This document shows positions 29,672 through 37,892 of a stretch of 52,184 nt of DNA, piece by piece (within the stretch, counting starts at the first letter, position 1; each line of letters begins with the position of its first letter). Origin of the DNA: Clostridiales bacterium (GTDB lineage Bacteria > Bacillota > Clostridia > Saccharofermentanales > Saccharofermentanaceae); contig JAGAAI010000084.1 of the NCBI GenBank assembly GCA_017615325.1, positions 1-52,184 of the forward strand, written 5' to 3'. Below the pieces are notes generated by a model. The model did not search any database. It was not told the DNA's origin and saw only the letters and a program-made list of their open reading frames with translations. A program made the position numbers and the translations under genes.

Positions 29672-31446
29672 CGGACTCCACCTCCGGCATAGTAGCGGGC
29701 CAGGGCTTCCGCCTCGCCCTCAGGAGTAAAATCCCCTTGGGATCTGTAATCTTCTATTCCCGCAAGGTCTGTAACCCCGTGAACAAATTCGGTTATATAA
29801 GGTCTCGGGATATTGTATTCGTTGTCCTGACTGCCGAATATCTCGGATGGTTCTGCAACTTTCACGATCTTGCCGTCCCTCATGTAGCAGACCCTGTCGG
29901 CAACGATAGCCGAATCATCCATGTTATGGGATACGATTATTACCGTAACTCCCGAATCACGGAGATTGGAGATCATGTCGAACATGGCTTTCCTTCCCGT
30001 AGGATCAAGGCCTGCACCGGGCTCATCCATGACAAGGATGTCAGGTTCCATTACGAGGACTCCCGCTATTGCGGCTCTCCTCTGCTGACCTCCCGACAGG
30101 TCGAAAGGGCTTTTCCCCAGGGATTCCGTCCGGAATCCCGTCATCTCGCAGGCTTTATATACACGCTTCTCATGTTCTTCTTCGGGAACGCCCCACCTTT
30201 TGAGACCGTAGCAGATATCCTTATAGACAGTCTCATCGAAAAGCTGATATTCCGGATACTGGAAGACGAGTCCGACTTTCTGCCTTATCTTCATGACGCT
30301 CTTCTTGTCGGATGTATCAAGACCTGATACGATGACCTGACCTTTTGCGGGCTTCAATATACCATTAAGGTGCGTTATCAGGGTCGTCTTGCCGCAGCCG
30401 GTCCTCCCTGCCAGAACAAGTATCTCACCCTTATATACATCCAGGTCGATCGAGTCTATCGCAAAAGTCTTGCCCTCATCGTAGGAATAGGACAGGTCCT
30501 TTACCGACATGATGACTTCGTCCTTGTTGGGTTTTTCTTTTGACGCCGCGGGAGGTATCCGGTCCTTTGTAATCTTCTTAAGTTCCCTCACGCAGGCAGC
30601 CTTAAGAGAGTCTCTGTCCTTAAGGTCTTCCAATGCAAGCTTGCCTTGGGACATTTCCGCTAAAGAGTAAGCGAATGAATATTCGACGGGAAGCACAAGG
30701 GACATGTCGAGGATGGCATCCTTTTGGGAGAAGACTTCTGCCGGAGTTCCTTCCATGACGAGCCGGCCCTTCTTTATTACCATGACCTTATCGCATCTTG
30801 CGGCCTCGGTCATATCGTGGGTTATGGTTATCAGGGTTATCTTATCCCTTATCCTCATGGCCTCGACTATATCCAGGACCTCAGCTCTGGAATGGGGATC
30901 CAACATCGCCGTCGATTCATCCATGATAAGGACATCAGGATGCATGGCCAGGGCTCCCGCTATGGCAAGTTTCTGCTTCTGTCCTCCGGACAGGGCCGAG
31001 GACGGACGGGTCCGGTATTCGTAAAGTCCCACATCCTTTAGGGCTTTATCCACTCTCTCGCGGAGCTCCGGCATCGGAACACCCAGATTTTCGGGGCCGA
31101 ATGCAACGTCTTCTTCCACGGTCGTACCGACTATCTGGTTGTCGGGATTCTGGAATATTATCGAGCACTTGCTCCTTATATCCCAGAAAGAAGGATCATC
31201 TTTGGTATCCTTGCCGAAGACTATGATCTTGCCGTCATCAGGCATCTCTAATATGTCGATGAGCTTTGCAAGCGTGGATTTACCGGAACCGTTGGGTCCC
31301 GTTATTGCAGTGTAAGATCCTTTCTCTATCTTAAGGGAGATCCCGTCCAAAGCTTTCTTTTGGGGGACCTTCTCCTCATCATCAGATTTATAGGAGAAAG
31401 TAACCTTATCGACTATTATCCTTCTGTCATCAGTTGTCTCTGGCAT
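29668..31446 (-). CDS. ecfA: Fused ECF transporter ATPases (EcfA1-EcfA2 in one chain)
   Basis: 592 residues with two complete ABC ATPase domains. First: Walker A GPNGSGKST, signature LSGGQKQKLA, Walker B VLIMDESTAMLDP, with the EcfA1-type ending. Second (from about 315): Walker A GRTGCGKTT, signature LSGGQQRRAA, Walker B ILVMDEPGAGLDP, EcfA2-type. In most Firmicutes these are two adjacent genes of about 280 residues each; here they are one gene with a linker of about 30 residues. Energises vitamin uptake with EcfT. No SD precedes the ATG. A -10 box is only 9 nt upstream and its -35 lies in the loop of the rplQ terminator. Confidence 0.95.
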   Translation of the reverse strand: MPETTDDRRIIVDKVTFSYKSDDEEKVPQKKALDGISLKIEKGSYTAITGPNGSGKSTLAKLIDILEMPDDGKIIVFGKDTKDDPSFWDIRSKCSIIFQNPDNQIVGTTVEEDVAFGPENLGVPMPELRERVDKALKDVGLYEYRTRPSSALSGGQKQKLAIAGALAMHPDVLIMDESTAMLDPHSRAEVLDIVEAMRIRDKITLITITHDMTEAARCDKVMVIKKGRLVMEGTPAEVFSQKDAILDMSLVLPVEYSFAYSLAEMSQGKLALEDLKDRDSLKAACVRELKKITKDRIPPAASKEKPNKDEVIMSVKDLSYSYDEGKTFAIDSIDLDVYKGEILVLAGRTGCGKTTLITHLNGILKPAKGQVIVSGLDTSDKKSVMKIRQKVGLVFQYPEYQLFDETVYKDICYGLKRWGVPEEEHEKRVYKACEMTGFRTESLGKSPFDLSGGQQRRAAIAGVLVMEPDILVMDEPGAGLDPTGRKAMFDMISNLRDSGVTVIIVSHNMDDSAIVADRVCYMRDGKIVKVAEPSEIFGSQDNEYNIPRPYITEFVHGVTDLAGIEDYRSQGDFTPEGEAEALARYYAGGGVR

Positions 31447-31454
31447 AGCGAAGT

Positions 31455-31494
31455 TATTATAAAAAGAACGGAGGGAATTGTAAACTCCCTCCGT
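31455..31494 (-). terminator. Rho-independent terminator after rplQ
   Basis: Minus strand: perfect 9-bp stem ACGGAGGGA / TCCCTCCGT with a 9-nt loop (31468-31494), then TCTTTTTAT. Ends the rpmJ-to-rplQ transcript or reduces read-through into ecfA. Confidence 0.9.
31456..31484 (-). promoter_or_regulatory. Promoter of ecfA-ecfT, embedded in the rplQ terminator
   Basis: Minus strand: TTTACA (31479-31484), 17-bp spacer, TATAAT (31456-31461). The -35 lies in the loop of the terminator hairpin, the spacer runs through its descending arm, and the -10 lies in the T-tract. The ATG of ecfA is 9 nt after the -10. Confidence 0.65.
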
Positions 31495-31525
31495 CTCTTT
31501 GATTTACAATTACTTATCCCGGGGA

Positions 31526-32047
31526 TCAGACGAATTCCAGGATAGCCATCTCGGAACCGTCACCGCGGCGTGTGCCAATGCGGACGATCCTTGTGTAACC
31601 GCCATTACGGCCTGCGTATCTGGGTGCGATGTCAGAGAACATCTTGTTGACGGGGTTAACAACATTGCCTTCCTCGTCATGGCTCTTGCGGAGCCAGTAG
31701 CTCATCTGCTTACGTGCAGCAAGACGTGAAGGTGAGTCAACCTGAACGGAAACTGTCTTAACTTCACGGTCTACGACCTCATACTTGTTGCCGTTCTTGG
31801 ATGTCTTTGTCTTAAGGACCTTCTTGCCCTTACCGTCGAGCTTTGCAGCAGATACTGTAACATCCTTTGTGGTGTAGTTATCCTGCTCCTTGACTGCAGA
31901 AGCTACAAGCTTCTCAACAATAGCGGATACTTCCTTTGCTCTTGCAACGGTGGTCTCAACCTTACCGTTTATAACCATGGCAGTAACCAGGTTTCTCAGA
32001 ATGGCGGTACGCTGATCTGACGCACGGCCCATTTTTCTGTTAGGCAT
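31526..32047 (-). CDS. rplQ: 50S ribosomal protein L17, with an internal insertion
   Basis: 173 residues; most bacterial L17 proteins are about 115-130. The conserved N-terminal part ([25 protein letters not shown]; key start [14 protein letters not shown]) and C-terminal part ([23 protein letters not shown]) flank an insertion of about 45-50 residues around [18 protein letters not shown], rich in Lys, Thr and Val. Similar longer L17 proteins are known to me from Clostridia, so this is probably lineage-typical. Last gene of the ribosomal part of the cluster; 18 bp after rpoA, with a terminator behind it. Confidence 0.96.
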   Translation of the reverse strand: MPNRKMGRASDQRTAILRNLVTAMVINGKVETTVARAKEVSAIVEKLVASAVKEQDNYTTKDVTVSAAKLDGKGKKVLKTKTSKNGNKYEVVDREVKTVSVQVDSPSRLAARKQMSYWLRKSHDEEGNVVNPVNKMFSDIAPRYAGRNGGYTRIVRIGTRRGDGSEMAILEFV

Positions 32048-32065
32048 TACTTTATCCTCCTGATA

Positions 32066-33013
32066 TTAATCCTGGTCCTTCAGTGAAAGACCGAGTTCTT
32101 CGAGTTTGTCTTCGATCTCATCCAGGGACTTCTTACCAAGGTTTCTGACCTTGATCATCTCTTCCTTGGTATGTCCTACAAGATCACCTACGGTATTGAT
32201 CTGTGCTCTCTTGAGACAGTTGTATGTACGTACCGTAAAGTCAAGATCCTCAACGGGCTGAGTGAGCTTTGTATCTGTCTCACCCTTCTGCTCAGGGCTC
32301 TTGAAGCTGATCGCAGGCTCTGTCTCAGCAAGGCCTGTGAAGAATCTTAAGTGATCGATGAGCCAGTTAGCAGCAGAAGACAGGGACTCGTCAACTTCGA
32401 TCGTACCGTCTGTCCATACCTCGAGATTTAAGGAATCGTAATCGTAACGATCACCTACACGGGTATTCTCTACTGAATAATTAGCTTTCTTGATAGGTGT
32501 GAAGATGGAATCGATCGGGATCAATCCGTTCTCCTGTCTTGAGGGCTTGTTCTGCTCAGCTGTATTGTAGCCTCTGCCCTGCTCGATCGTGAATTCGATG
32601 AAAACATCGGATGCACCGTTAAGGTGAGCAATAACATGCTCAGGGTTCATGATCTCAACATCGGGACCGTGAACGATATCACCTGCTGTAAGCTCGCCGG
32701 ACTTGCCCTTTGCAACGCTTACGCTGACGATAGAAGACTCCGAATGGAGCTTTGCTCTTACGCCCTTAACGTTAAGGATGATCTCTGTCATATCTTCGAT
32801 GATACCGGGAACGGTATCGAACTCATGCTTTACCTTGTCAACCTTTATTGCCGTGATGGCAGCACCGGGGAGTGACGACAGGAGTACTCTGCGCATCGAA
32901 TTGCCGAGAGTAATGCCGAAGCCTCTTTCAAGCGGCCCGATAGTATACTTGCCGTATGATTTGTCTTCGTTGGTCTCTATGCACTTTACGGTGGGTTCGC
33001 ATACGTCCATCAT
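32066..33013 (-). CDS. rpoA: RNA polymerase alpha subunit
   Basis: 315 residues. N-terminal dimerisation domain (YGKYTIGPLERGFGITLGNSMRRVLLSSLPGAAI) with the TLGNSMRRVLLSS signature, and the C-terminal promoter-contact domain (SFKSPEQK, LNCLKRA-type segment TYNCLKRAQINTVGDL, then VRNLGKKSLDEIEDKLEELG). Assembles the RNA polymerase core. Two ATG codons in tandem begin the frame; GGAGG is 7 nt before the first. Gap of 41 bp from rpsD. Confidence 0.98.
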   Translation of the reverse strand: MMDVCEPTVKCIETNEDKSYGKYTIGPLERGFGITLGNSMRRVLLSSLPGAAITAIKVDKVKHEFDTVPGIIEDMTEIILNVKGVRAKLHSESSIVSVSVAKGKSGELTAGDIVHGPDVEIMNPEHVIAHLNGASDVFIEFTIEQGRGYNTAEQNKPSRQENGLIPIDSIFTPIKKANYSVENTRVGDRYDYDSLNLEVWTDGTIEVDESLSSAANWLIDHLRFFTGLAETEPAISFKSPEQKGETDTKLTQPVEDLDFTVRTYNCLKRAQINTVGDLVGHTKEEMIKVRNLGKKSLDEIEDKLEELGLSLKDQD

Positions 33014-33054
33014 GATTTATCCTCCTTGAAGTATTCTTAGTCGGGTCGTCTTTA

Positions 33055-33651
33055 TTATTTGGAATAAAGCTCGACGATGGCAACTTCGTTGACGGGAACA
33101 GTGATCTGCTCTCTTGTGGGAATTGCCGTTATCTTTCCTGCGAGGTTCTCTCTGTCGGAATCGAGCCACTCGGGGATTCCTCTGGAACCTGTTACCTCAA
33201 CGATATCCTTATATCTCTGGGAACCCTTGCAGTTCTCTTTGATAGCGATCTCGTCGCCGACCTTAACACTGTAAGAAGGGATGTTTACCGTCTTACCGTT
33301 AACCTGTACATTCTTGTGGCTTACGAGCTGTCTTGCTTCGTCTCTTGTACGTGCCAGACCCATTCTGAAAAGAACGTTGTCCAGGCGGAGTTCGAGGAGG
33401 ATCATGAGATTCTCACCCGTTGTACCGTACTTGAGCTTCTGAGCCTTTGTGAAGTAGTTTCTGAAAGGCTTCTCAAGAACGCCGTAAATAAACTTTGCCT
33501 TCTGCTTCTCTTTGAGCTGCATCCCGTACTCGCTCATCTTGCCGCGGGTCTGCTTGCCCTTTCTCTTTGATCTTTTATCGTATCCTAATTCAGCAGGCTC
33601 AATACCCAGTGCTCTGCATCTCTTAAGGACCGGTGTCATATCTCTAGCCAT
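33055..33651 (-). CDS. rpsD: 30S ribosomal protein S4
   Basis: 198 residues, normal for the family. N-terminal RNA-binding part and the S4 domain (LELRLDNVLFRMGLARTRDEARQLVSHKNV) are intact. Only one cysteine lies in the N-terminal 40 residues, so it is the zinc-free (C-minus) form. Primary 16S rRNA binder that nucleates the small-subunit body. Located between rpsK and rpoA, as in the usual alpha operon. Confidence 0.98.
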   Translation of the reverse strand: MARDMTPVLKRCRALGIEPAELGYDKRSKRKGKQTRGKMSEYGMQLKEKQKAKFIYGVLEKPFRNYFTKAQKLKYGTTGENLMILLELRLDNVLFRMGLARTRDEARQLVSHKNVQVNGKTVNIPSYSVKVGDEIAIKENCKGSQRYKDIVEVTGSRGIPEWLDSDRENLAGKITAIPTREQITVPVNEVAIVELYSK

Positions 33652-33707
33652 GTCGATATTCCTCTCTTTATCTAGATATTAAACGTCGTTATCAAATCCA
33701 ATAAGGA

Positions 33708-34106
33708 TCAGACTCTACGACGCTTGGGCGGACGGCAGCCGTTATGAGGAACGGGGGTTACGTCCTTGATCATTGTTACCTGAAGACCTGCTGTTGCAAG
33801 AGCTCTTACTGCGGATTCTCTTCCGGAACCCGGGCCCTTAACGAAAACCTCAACAGTCTTCATGCCATGATCAACAGCCTTCCTGGCAGCTTCCTCGGAA
33901 GCAACCTGAGCAGCATAGGAAGTACCCTTACGGGAACCCTTCATGCCCTGCTCACCGGCTGATGCCCATGAGATGGCATTGCCCTGCTTATCTGTGATAG
34001 TAATGATAGTATTGTTAAATGTTGCGTGGATGTGAGCCTGTCCGTCGATGACGTTCTTACGCTCACGTCTCTTAGGTCTGATCGCCTTTTTTGCTGCTTT
34101 AGCCAT
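33708..34106 (-). CDS. rpsK: 30S ribosomal protein S11
   Basis: 132 residues; full length. The N-terminus is basic ([15 protein letters not shown]), and the central [14 protein letters not shown] and the C-terminal [15 protein letters not shown] and [18 protein letters not shown] are typical. Sits on the 30S platform near the decoding region. 14 bp after rpsM. Confidence 0.98.
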   Translation of the reverse strand: MAKAAKKAIRPKRRERKNVIDGQAHIHATFNNTIITITDKQGNAISWASAGEQGMKGSRKGTSYAAQVASEEAARKAVDHGMKTVEVFVKGPGSGRESAVRALATAGLQVTMIKDVTPVPHNGCRPPKRRRV

Positions 34107-34120
34107 ATCGTGTGCCTCCC

Positions 34121-34489
34121 TTACTTCTTCTTGCCTGCGACAGTACGCTTAGGTCCCTTGCGGGTACGGGCGTTTGTCTTTGTACGCTGGCCTCTTACGG
34201 GGAGTCCCATTCTGTGGCGGCGGCCACGGTAGCAGCCGATATCAGTCAATCTCTTGATATTGCTCTGGACCTCTCTCTTAAGATCACCTTCGACCTTGTA
34301 ATCGTTCTCGATGCTGTCACGGATCTTCGCGACTTCTGCCTCTGTGAGATCCTTAACTCTTGTATCAGGGTTGATGCCTGTGTCAGAGATGATCTTAGAA
34401 GCGCTTGTTCTTCCGATGCCGTAAATGTAAGTAAGAGCTATCTCAACTCTCTTATCATTGGGCAAATCTACGCCGGCTATACGAGCCAT
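34121..34489 (-). CDS. rpsM: 30S ribosomal protein S13
   Basis: 122 residues from the ATG at 34489 ([21 protein letters not shown]). The frame stays open five codons further, but GGAGGT lies 7 nt before the chosen ATG and this is the family N-terminus. Helix-two-turn-helix ([15 protein letters not shown]) and the basic C-terminal tail ([18 protein letters not shown]) are present. Contacts the 30S head, tRNA and 50S subunit. Separated from rpmJ by an unusually long 214-bp gap. Confidence 0.98.
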   Translation of the reverse strand: MARIAGVDLPNDKRVEIALTYIYGIGRTSASKIISDTGINPDTRVKDLTEAEVAKIRDSIENDYKVEGDLKREVQSNIKRLTDIGCYRGRRHRMGLPVRGQRTKTNARTRKGPKRTVAGKKK

Positions 34490-34703
34490 TTGGTGTACCT
34501 CCAATTAATGGTATTTATTTGGTTTTATATACAACAATGGATTGTAAGGAACTTCCGGGTTAGGGAAGCAGCCGCCCTTACGGCACCGATGTAATATCTA
34601 ATTCCAATAAAGTGTTGTTTTGCGGTTAGAGCAGTTCCGCGTGTTTTCCTTTTGATCCGGCGGCCGGGGCTAAATCCGGACGCGTCTGATCCGTTATCTT
34701 CGC
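34490..34703 (-). other. Long rpmJ-rpsM spacer with a GC-rich, potentially structured segment
   Basis: The 214 bp between rpmJ and rpsM hold no open frame I can support. On the minus strand it has a GC-rich part (CCCCGGCCGCCGG near 34655-34670, flanked by TCCGG and CCGGA that could pair) and later an AT-rich part with TATATAAAACC about 40-45 bp before rpsM. These spacers are usually short. It could be a leader binding a ribosomal protein or an internal promoter; neither is shown. Confidence 0.35.
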
Positions 34704-34817
34704 TTATCCCTGCTTCTGCTTATGCTAGGGATCGGAGCAGATAACCATTACCTTACCGTGGCGACGTATGACCTTACACTTCTCGCACATCGGTTTGACT
34801 GACGGTCTGACTTTCAT
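34704..34817 (-). CDS. rpmJ: 50S ribosomal protein L36, with an in-frame TAG at codon 31
   Basis: Small zinc-binding 50S protein; too short for usual ORF listings. From the ATG at 34817 with AGGAGG upstream, codons 1-30 read [20 protein letters not shown] then [10 protein letters not shown]. Codon 31 is TAG (34725-34727), codons 32-37 read HKQKQG, and codon 38 is TAA (34704-34706). L36 is normally 37 residues and ends ...NP-K/R-HKQ(K/R)QG, so the amber codon sits exactly where Lys or Arg is expected and the conserved tail follows in frame. The Cys pair CEKC and Cys27 are kept, but the usual zinc-ligand His in the HKQ tail lies beyond the TAG. Either the codon is read through or recoded, or the protein is truncated to 30 residues, or there is a sequence error. 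First gene of the alpha-operon block. Confidence 0.85.
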
Positions 34818-34881
34818 GTTAGAACCTCCTGCCTTTGTTTTTTTCAACACAAAACTAGCGCCAAAAAGCGCATGCTAAAAA

Positions 34882-34909
34882 ATTATAGCAGAATCTTTTT
34901 GTTTTTCAA
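34882..34909 (-). promoter_or_regulatory. Strong promoter of the rpmJ-rpsM-rpsK-rpsD-rpoA-rplQ operon
   Basis: Minus strand: TTGAAA (34904-34909), 16-bp spacer, TATAAT (34882-34887), with an extended TGC before the -10. It gives rpmJ its own transcription start, so this block is separated from the spc operon. Confidence 0.85.
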
Positions 34910-34957
34910 CAGGAAATTCAGCAGTTTCAAAAAAAGTTCCAAAGACCTCAGAAAGCC

Positions 34958-36442
34958 TTATTTATGGTAGAGTTTCTTGGTCTGATAGACAGGCTCGCAG
35001 GTGAAGTTGATCCCCAGACGCCTGAACATGTTCGCATCGACCGATGACAGGATCGTCGTAGCATGCGCATCAGAGTTGCGGAGGTTCCCCAACTGCTCAA
35101 CGGCAAGCTTTGCGACAGGGTTGGTCGCAGCGGAGATCGACAGGGCGATCAGGACCTCATCCATATGAAGCCTCGGGTTACGGTTGCCCATGTGGTTGAT
35201 CTTAAGATCCTGGATGGGCTCTATTACGATTGGCGATATGAGAGGGATATCATGGGATATGCCTGCCAGTGCCTTCAGGGCATTAAGGAGAGCTGCTGCA
35301 GAAGCTCCGAGGAGGTCGGAAGTCTTACCCGTGACCATGGTCCCGTCAGGAAGTTCTATGGCAACAGCAGGACCGCCCGTGGATTCTGCTCTTACCAAAG
35401 CCGAGCTGATTACTCTCCTGTCAGAGATGTCTATGCCGCCCTTCTTCATCAGAAGTTCGATCTTGGCAGCATCCGTTCCGTCGGAAGTGCCCTGCTTGGT
35501 CATGCACTTCGCCTTATAATATCTTCTTATTATCTCCTGCTTGGCTGCATCACAGCATGCCTCATCGTCAACGATCGCAAAGCCCGCCATGTTAACGCCC
35601 ATGTCCGTAGGGCTCTTGTAAGGGGACTGGCCGAAGATCTCTTCGAAGATCGCATTGACTACAGGGAAGATCTCTACGTCGCGGTTGTAGTTTACTGTCG
35701 TCTCACCATATGCTTCCAGGTGGAAGGGGTCGATCATGTTGACGTCAGCCAGATCAGCCGTTGCTGCTTCATAAGCAAGATTAACAGGGTGCTGCAAAGG
35801 AATACTCCAGATGGGGAATGTCTCGAACTTGGCGTATCCGGCCTTGATGCCGCGCTTGTTCTCGTGGTAGAGCTGCGACAGGCACGTAGCCATCTTTCCG
35901 GATCCCGGGCCCGGAGCCGTTACGACAACGAGCTTCCTCGATGTCTCTATATAATCGTTGCGGCCGTAGCCGTCTTCGCTTACGATCAGGGGAATATTCG
36001 AAGGATAGCCTTCGATGGGATAGTGCCTGTAGACCTTGACGCCCAGCTGGCGGAGCCTGGTCTCGAAAGACTCGGCAAGGCTCTGGCCCGTAAACTGGGT
36101 GATGCATACACTGCCTACAAAGAGACCGAACTCGGTGAAAGCGTCGATCAGTCTTAAGACTTCCTGGTCGTATGTGATGCCGATATCACCGCGCTTCTTG
36201 CTCTTCTCTATGGCATCAGCGTTGATCGCTATTACGATCTCACAGTCTTCGGAGAGGGCCTTTAACATACGGATCTTACTGTCGGGAGCAAAACCCGGGA
36301 GGACTCTGGATGCATGATAATCGTCGAAGAGCTTGCCGCCGAATTCCAGGTAGAGCTTACCGCCGAACTTCTCTATCCTGTCTCTGATGTTCTTGCTCTG
36401 GAGTTCTACATACTTATCATTATCAAAACCGACTTTATACAT
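34958..36442 (-). CDS. DUF1846 family protein with a P-loop-like motif
   Basis: 494 residues, the usual length of this conserved Firmicute family (PF08903), whose biochemical role is not established to my knowledge. Starts [15 protein letters not shown]. Residues 177-183 form a glycine-rich PGPGSGK loop followed by [11 protein letters not shown], a nucleotide-binding-type motif. Other conserved stretches: [22 protein letters not shown] (key [16 protein letters not shown]), [20 protein letters not shown] and GVNMAGF. Soluble, no signal peptide. Good ribosome site (GTGAGGA). It lies upstream of, and on the same strand as, the rpmJ operon but is transcribed separately. Confidence 0.9.
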   Translation of the reverse strand: MYKVGFDNDKYVELQSKNIRDRIEKFGGKLYLEFGGKLFDDYHASRVLPGFAPDSKIRMLKALSEDCEIVIAINADAIEKSKKRGDIGITYDQEVLRLIDAFTEFGLFVGSVCITQFTGQSLAESFETRLRQLGVKVYRHYPIEGYPSNIPLIVSEDGYGRNDYIETSRKLVVVTAPGPGSGKMATCLSQLYHENKRGIKAGYAKFETFPIWSIPLQHPVNLAYEAATADLADVNMIDPFHLEAYGETTVNYNRDVEIFPVVNAIFEEIFGQSPYKSPTDMGVNMAGFAIVDDEACCDAAKQEIIRRYYKAKCMTKQGTSDGTDAAKIELLMKKGGIDISDRRVISSALVRAESTGGPAVAIELPDGTMVTGKTSDLLGASAAALLNALKALAGISHDIPLISPIVIEPIQDLKINHMGNRNPRLHMDEVLIALSISAATNPVAKLAVEQLGNLRNSDAHATTILSSVDANMFRRLGINFTCEPVYQTKKLYHK

Positions 36443-36478
36443 CCTTCAAGTCCTCACAATCTGATCTTTTCGAAAACA

Positions 36479-36487
36479 ATTTTAGCA
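36479..36487 (-). promoter_or_regulatory. Possible extended -10 promoter of the DUF1846 gene
   Basis: Minus strand TGCTAAAAT, an extended -10 with one mismatch in the hexamer. The -35 region is poor (TAATCA). About 30 nt of leader before the start codon. Confidence 0.4.
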
Positions 36488-36547
36488 CAACTGCCCTGAT
36501 ATGATTATTTGACTTTATTAACGAAAAACATCTTCTTTTTCCGTCTA

Positions 36548-37132
36548 TCAGACAGGACCGACCCTATCTCCCGGAGGGGGAGTAAAATCCCTCTTGGACA
36601 TCTGGTCCAAAGCTTTGGCAAGTCTTATTGTCTCTATGATCCCGGCTATACCGCAGAGGATCAGAGCGATGCCCGTCAGGATCGATATGACATTATCCCC
36701 GACTTCTGCAAAGAGGACGATTCCGCCGAGGATCGCTGCAGCAAGTCCGAAGAGCGACGTTATCCACCAGCCGCGTCCCACGCGTCTGGCATTGCCGATG
36801 GAAGTTATAAGTACCACGAGTCCTGCCATGATCATTATCGATCCGAAGATATAATTGAATGCCGATACGACCACATCAGACCTTAAGAGGAAAAAGAGGC
36901 CGATCAGGATCCCAGCCACAGCGCCTGCCACCATAAAGCCGGAACCTATCGTTTTCTCTTTCCTTACAAAGAATACGATTATGCCGATGACACCCAAAAG
37001 GATCATGACACCTCCGATGACCTGTACGAACATGGAGGCTATGAATTGGTTAAATACGATAAATACCGCGCCCAGCAATATGAGAACGATGTCTACCAAT
37101 ATGCTCCGGGTCTTAGCTGATCTTAAGTTCAT
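36548..37132 (-). CDS. HdeD/DUF308-family membrane protein
   Basis: 194 residues with six hydrophobic segments in three pairs, glycine-rich (e.g. VDIVLILLGAVFIVFNQFI, MILLGVIGIIVFFV, IMIMAGLVVLITSIG), and short basic loops; a charged Pro-rich tail (RDFTPPPGDRVGPV). This matches the DUF308 repeat pattern of HdeD. E. coli HdeD is linked to acid resistance, but in Firmicutes the role is unknown. The start lies 2 bp after the stop of the lyxose isomerase-like gene, so they are one operon. Ribosome site GGGAG. Confidence 0.85.
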   Translation of the reverse strand: MNLRSAKTRSILVDIVLILLGAVFIVFNQFIASMFVQVIGGVMILLGVIGIIVFFVRKEKTIGSGFMVAGAVAGILIGLFFLLRSDVVVSAFNYIFGSIMIMAGLVVLITSIGNARRVGRGWWITSLFGLAAAILGGIVLFAEVGDNVISILTGIALILCGIAGIIETIRLAKALDQMSKRDFTPPPGDRVGPV

Positions 37133-37134
37133 CT

Positions 37135-37839
37135 TTATCTCCCTTCATCTGTCCCTCTAAATGGAGGGTATTCGTTGCATAGAAGCCTTAAAGGCTCACA
37201 GTCTTCTTCTATCTCGGGGAACCTCCCGACGGGAGGCTCAAACCTGTTGTCTATGTTATCGTCGTTACACTGGGATACTTCACCCAGGAGCACGGGGCCT
37301 GTTCCTTCAGCAACTTCAAAATCATGATAGAGGCGGGGCGGGATGGATATGCTCTCACCGGGCTTTAAGACGATCTGGCTTCCGGCAGGAACTGTAGTCG
37401 TTACTCCGTCTAACTGGACTGTTACATCAGATACCTTATCTATGCTCTCGTCTTCATTTGAATTATAGACCCTGATAAGAAGCGTCCCTCCTCCCCTGTT
37501 TATGATGTCTTCCATCTTCTTCCAGTGGAAATGGTTCGGCGAGTACTGGCCTTCCTTCTGGTAGATCAGTTTCTCCGCATAAGTTTTGGGGTATTTCTCC
37601 GGATCCTTTACGTTGCCGTTACGGAGCGTTATGAGCGAGAAGCCGACTTTATCGAAGTCCCCCAGACCATAGTCAGTGATGTCCCATCCAAGCATATTGT
37701 CCCGGATCTCATCGTAGTCGTGGCCCTTGTCTTCCCATTCTTCAGGGGTAAAGTAGCAGAAGGGCGGCAGGGATATCTTCATCTCGTTGATGAAGCTTTC
37801 CATCTCAGATAATGCCGCATTTATCCTGGATCTTTTCAT
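37135..37839 (-). CDS. D-lyxose (mannose) ketol-isomerase family protein
   Basis: 234 residues, cupin fold of the D-lyxose isomerase family (PF07385). Candidate metal ligands: His103 and His105 in SPNHFHWKKMEDII, Glu110, and His172 in PPRLYHDFEV. The ends of the chain (FCYFTPEEWEDKGHDYDEI, then LLCNEYPPFRG) also match that family. It would interconvert D-lyxose and D-xylulose, or D-mannose and D-fructose. Strong GGAGGT site. First gene of a two-gene operon with the HdeD-like protein. D-xylulose, after phosphorylation, would be the precursor of the ribulose-5-P used by the teichoic acid genes 5 kb away; this link is speculative. Confidence 0.88.
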   Translation of the reverse strand: MKRSRINAALSEMESFINEMKISLPPFCYFTPEEWEDKGHDYDEIRDNMLGWDITDYGLGDFDKVGFSLITLRNGNVKDPEKYPKTYAEKLIYQKEGQYSPNHFHWKKMEDIINRGGGTLLIRVYNSNEDESIDKVSDVTVQLDGVTTTVPAGSQIVLKPGESISIPPRLYHDFEVAEGTGPVLLGEVSQCNDDNIDNRFEPPVGRFPEIEEDCEPLRLLCNEYPPFRGTDEGR

Positions 37840-37862
37840 AAATTACCTCCGAACCACTTATA

Positions 37863-37892
37863 ATGATACAGAATTTTTAACTAATTTGTCAG
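37863..37892 (-). promoter_or_regulatory. Promoter of the lyxose isomerase-hdeD operon
   Basis: Minus strand: CTGACA (37887-37892), 18-bp spacer, TATCAT (37863-37868). Its -35 lies on the same bases as the -35 of the divergent L,D-transpeptidase promoter. Confidence 0.45.

Noticed and set aside
34705..34730. Frameshift as the cause of the short rpmJ
   Set aside because: The tail HKQKQG and the final TAA are in the same frame as the first 30 codons; only a substitution (or decoding of TAG) explains it, not an indel.
35063..36157. 364-codon plus-strand frame opposite DUF1846
   Set aside because: Antisense shadow of a conserved family protein; no recognisable domain or SD.
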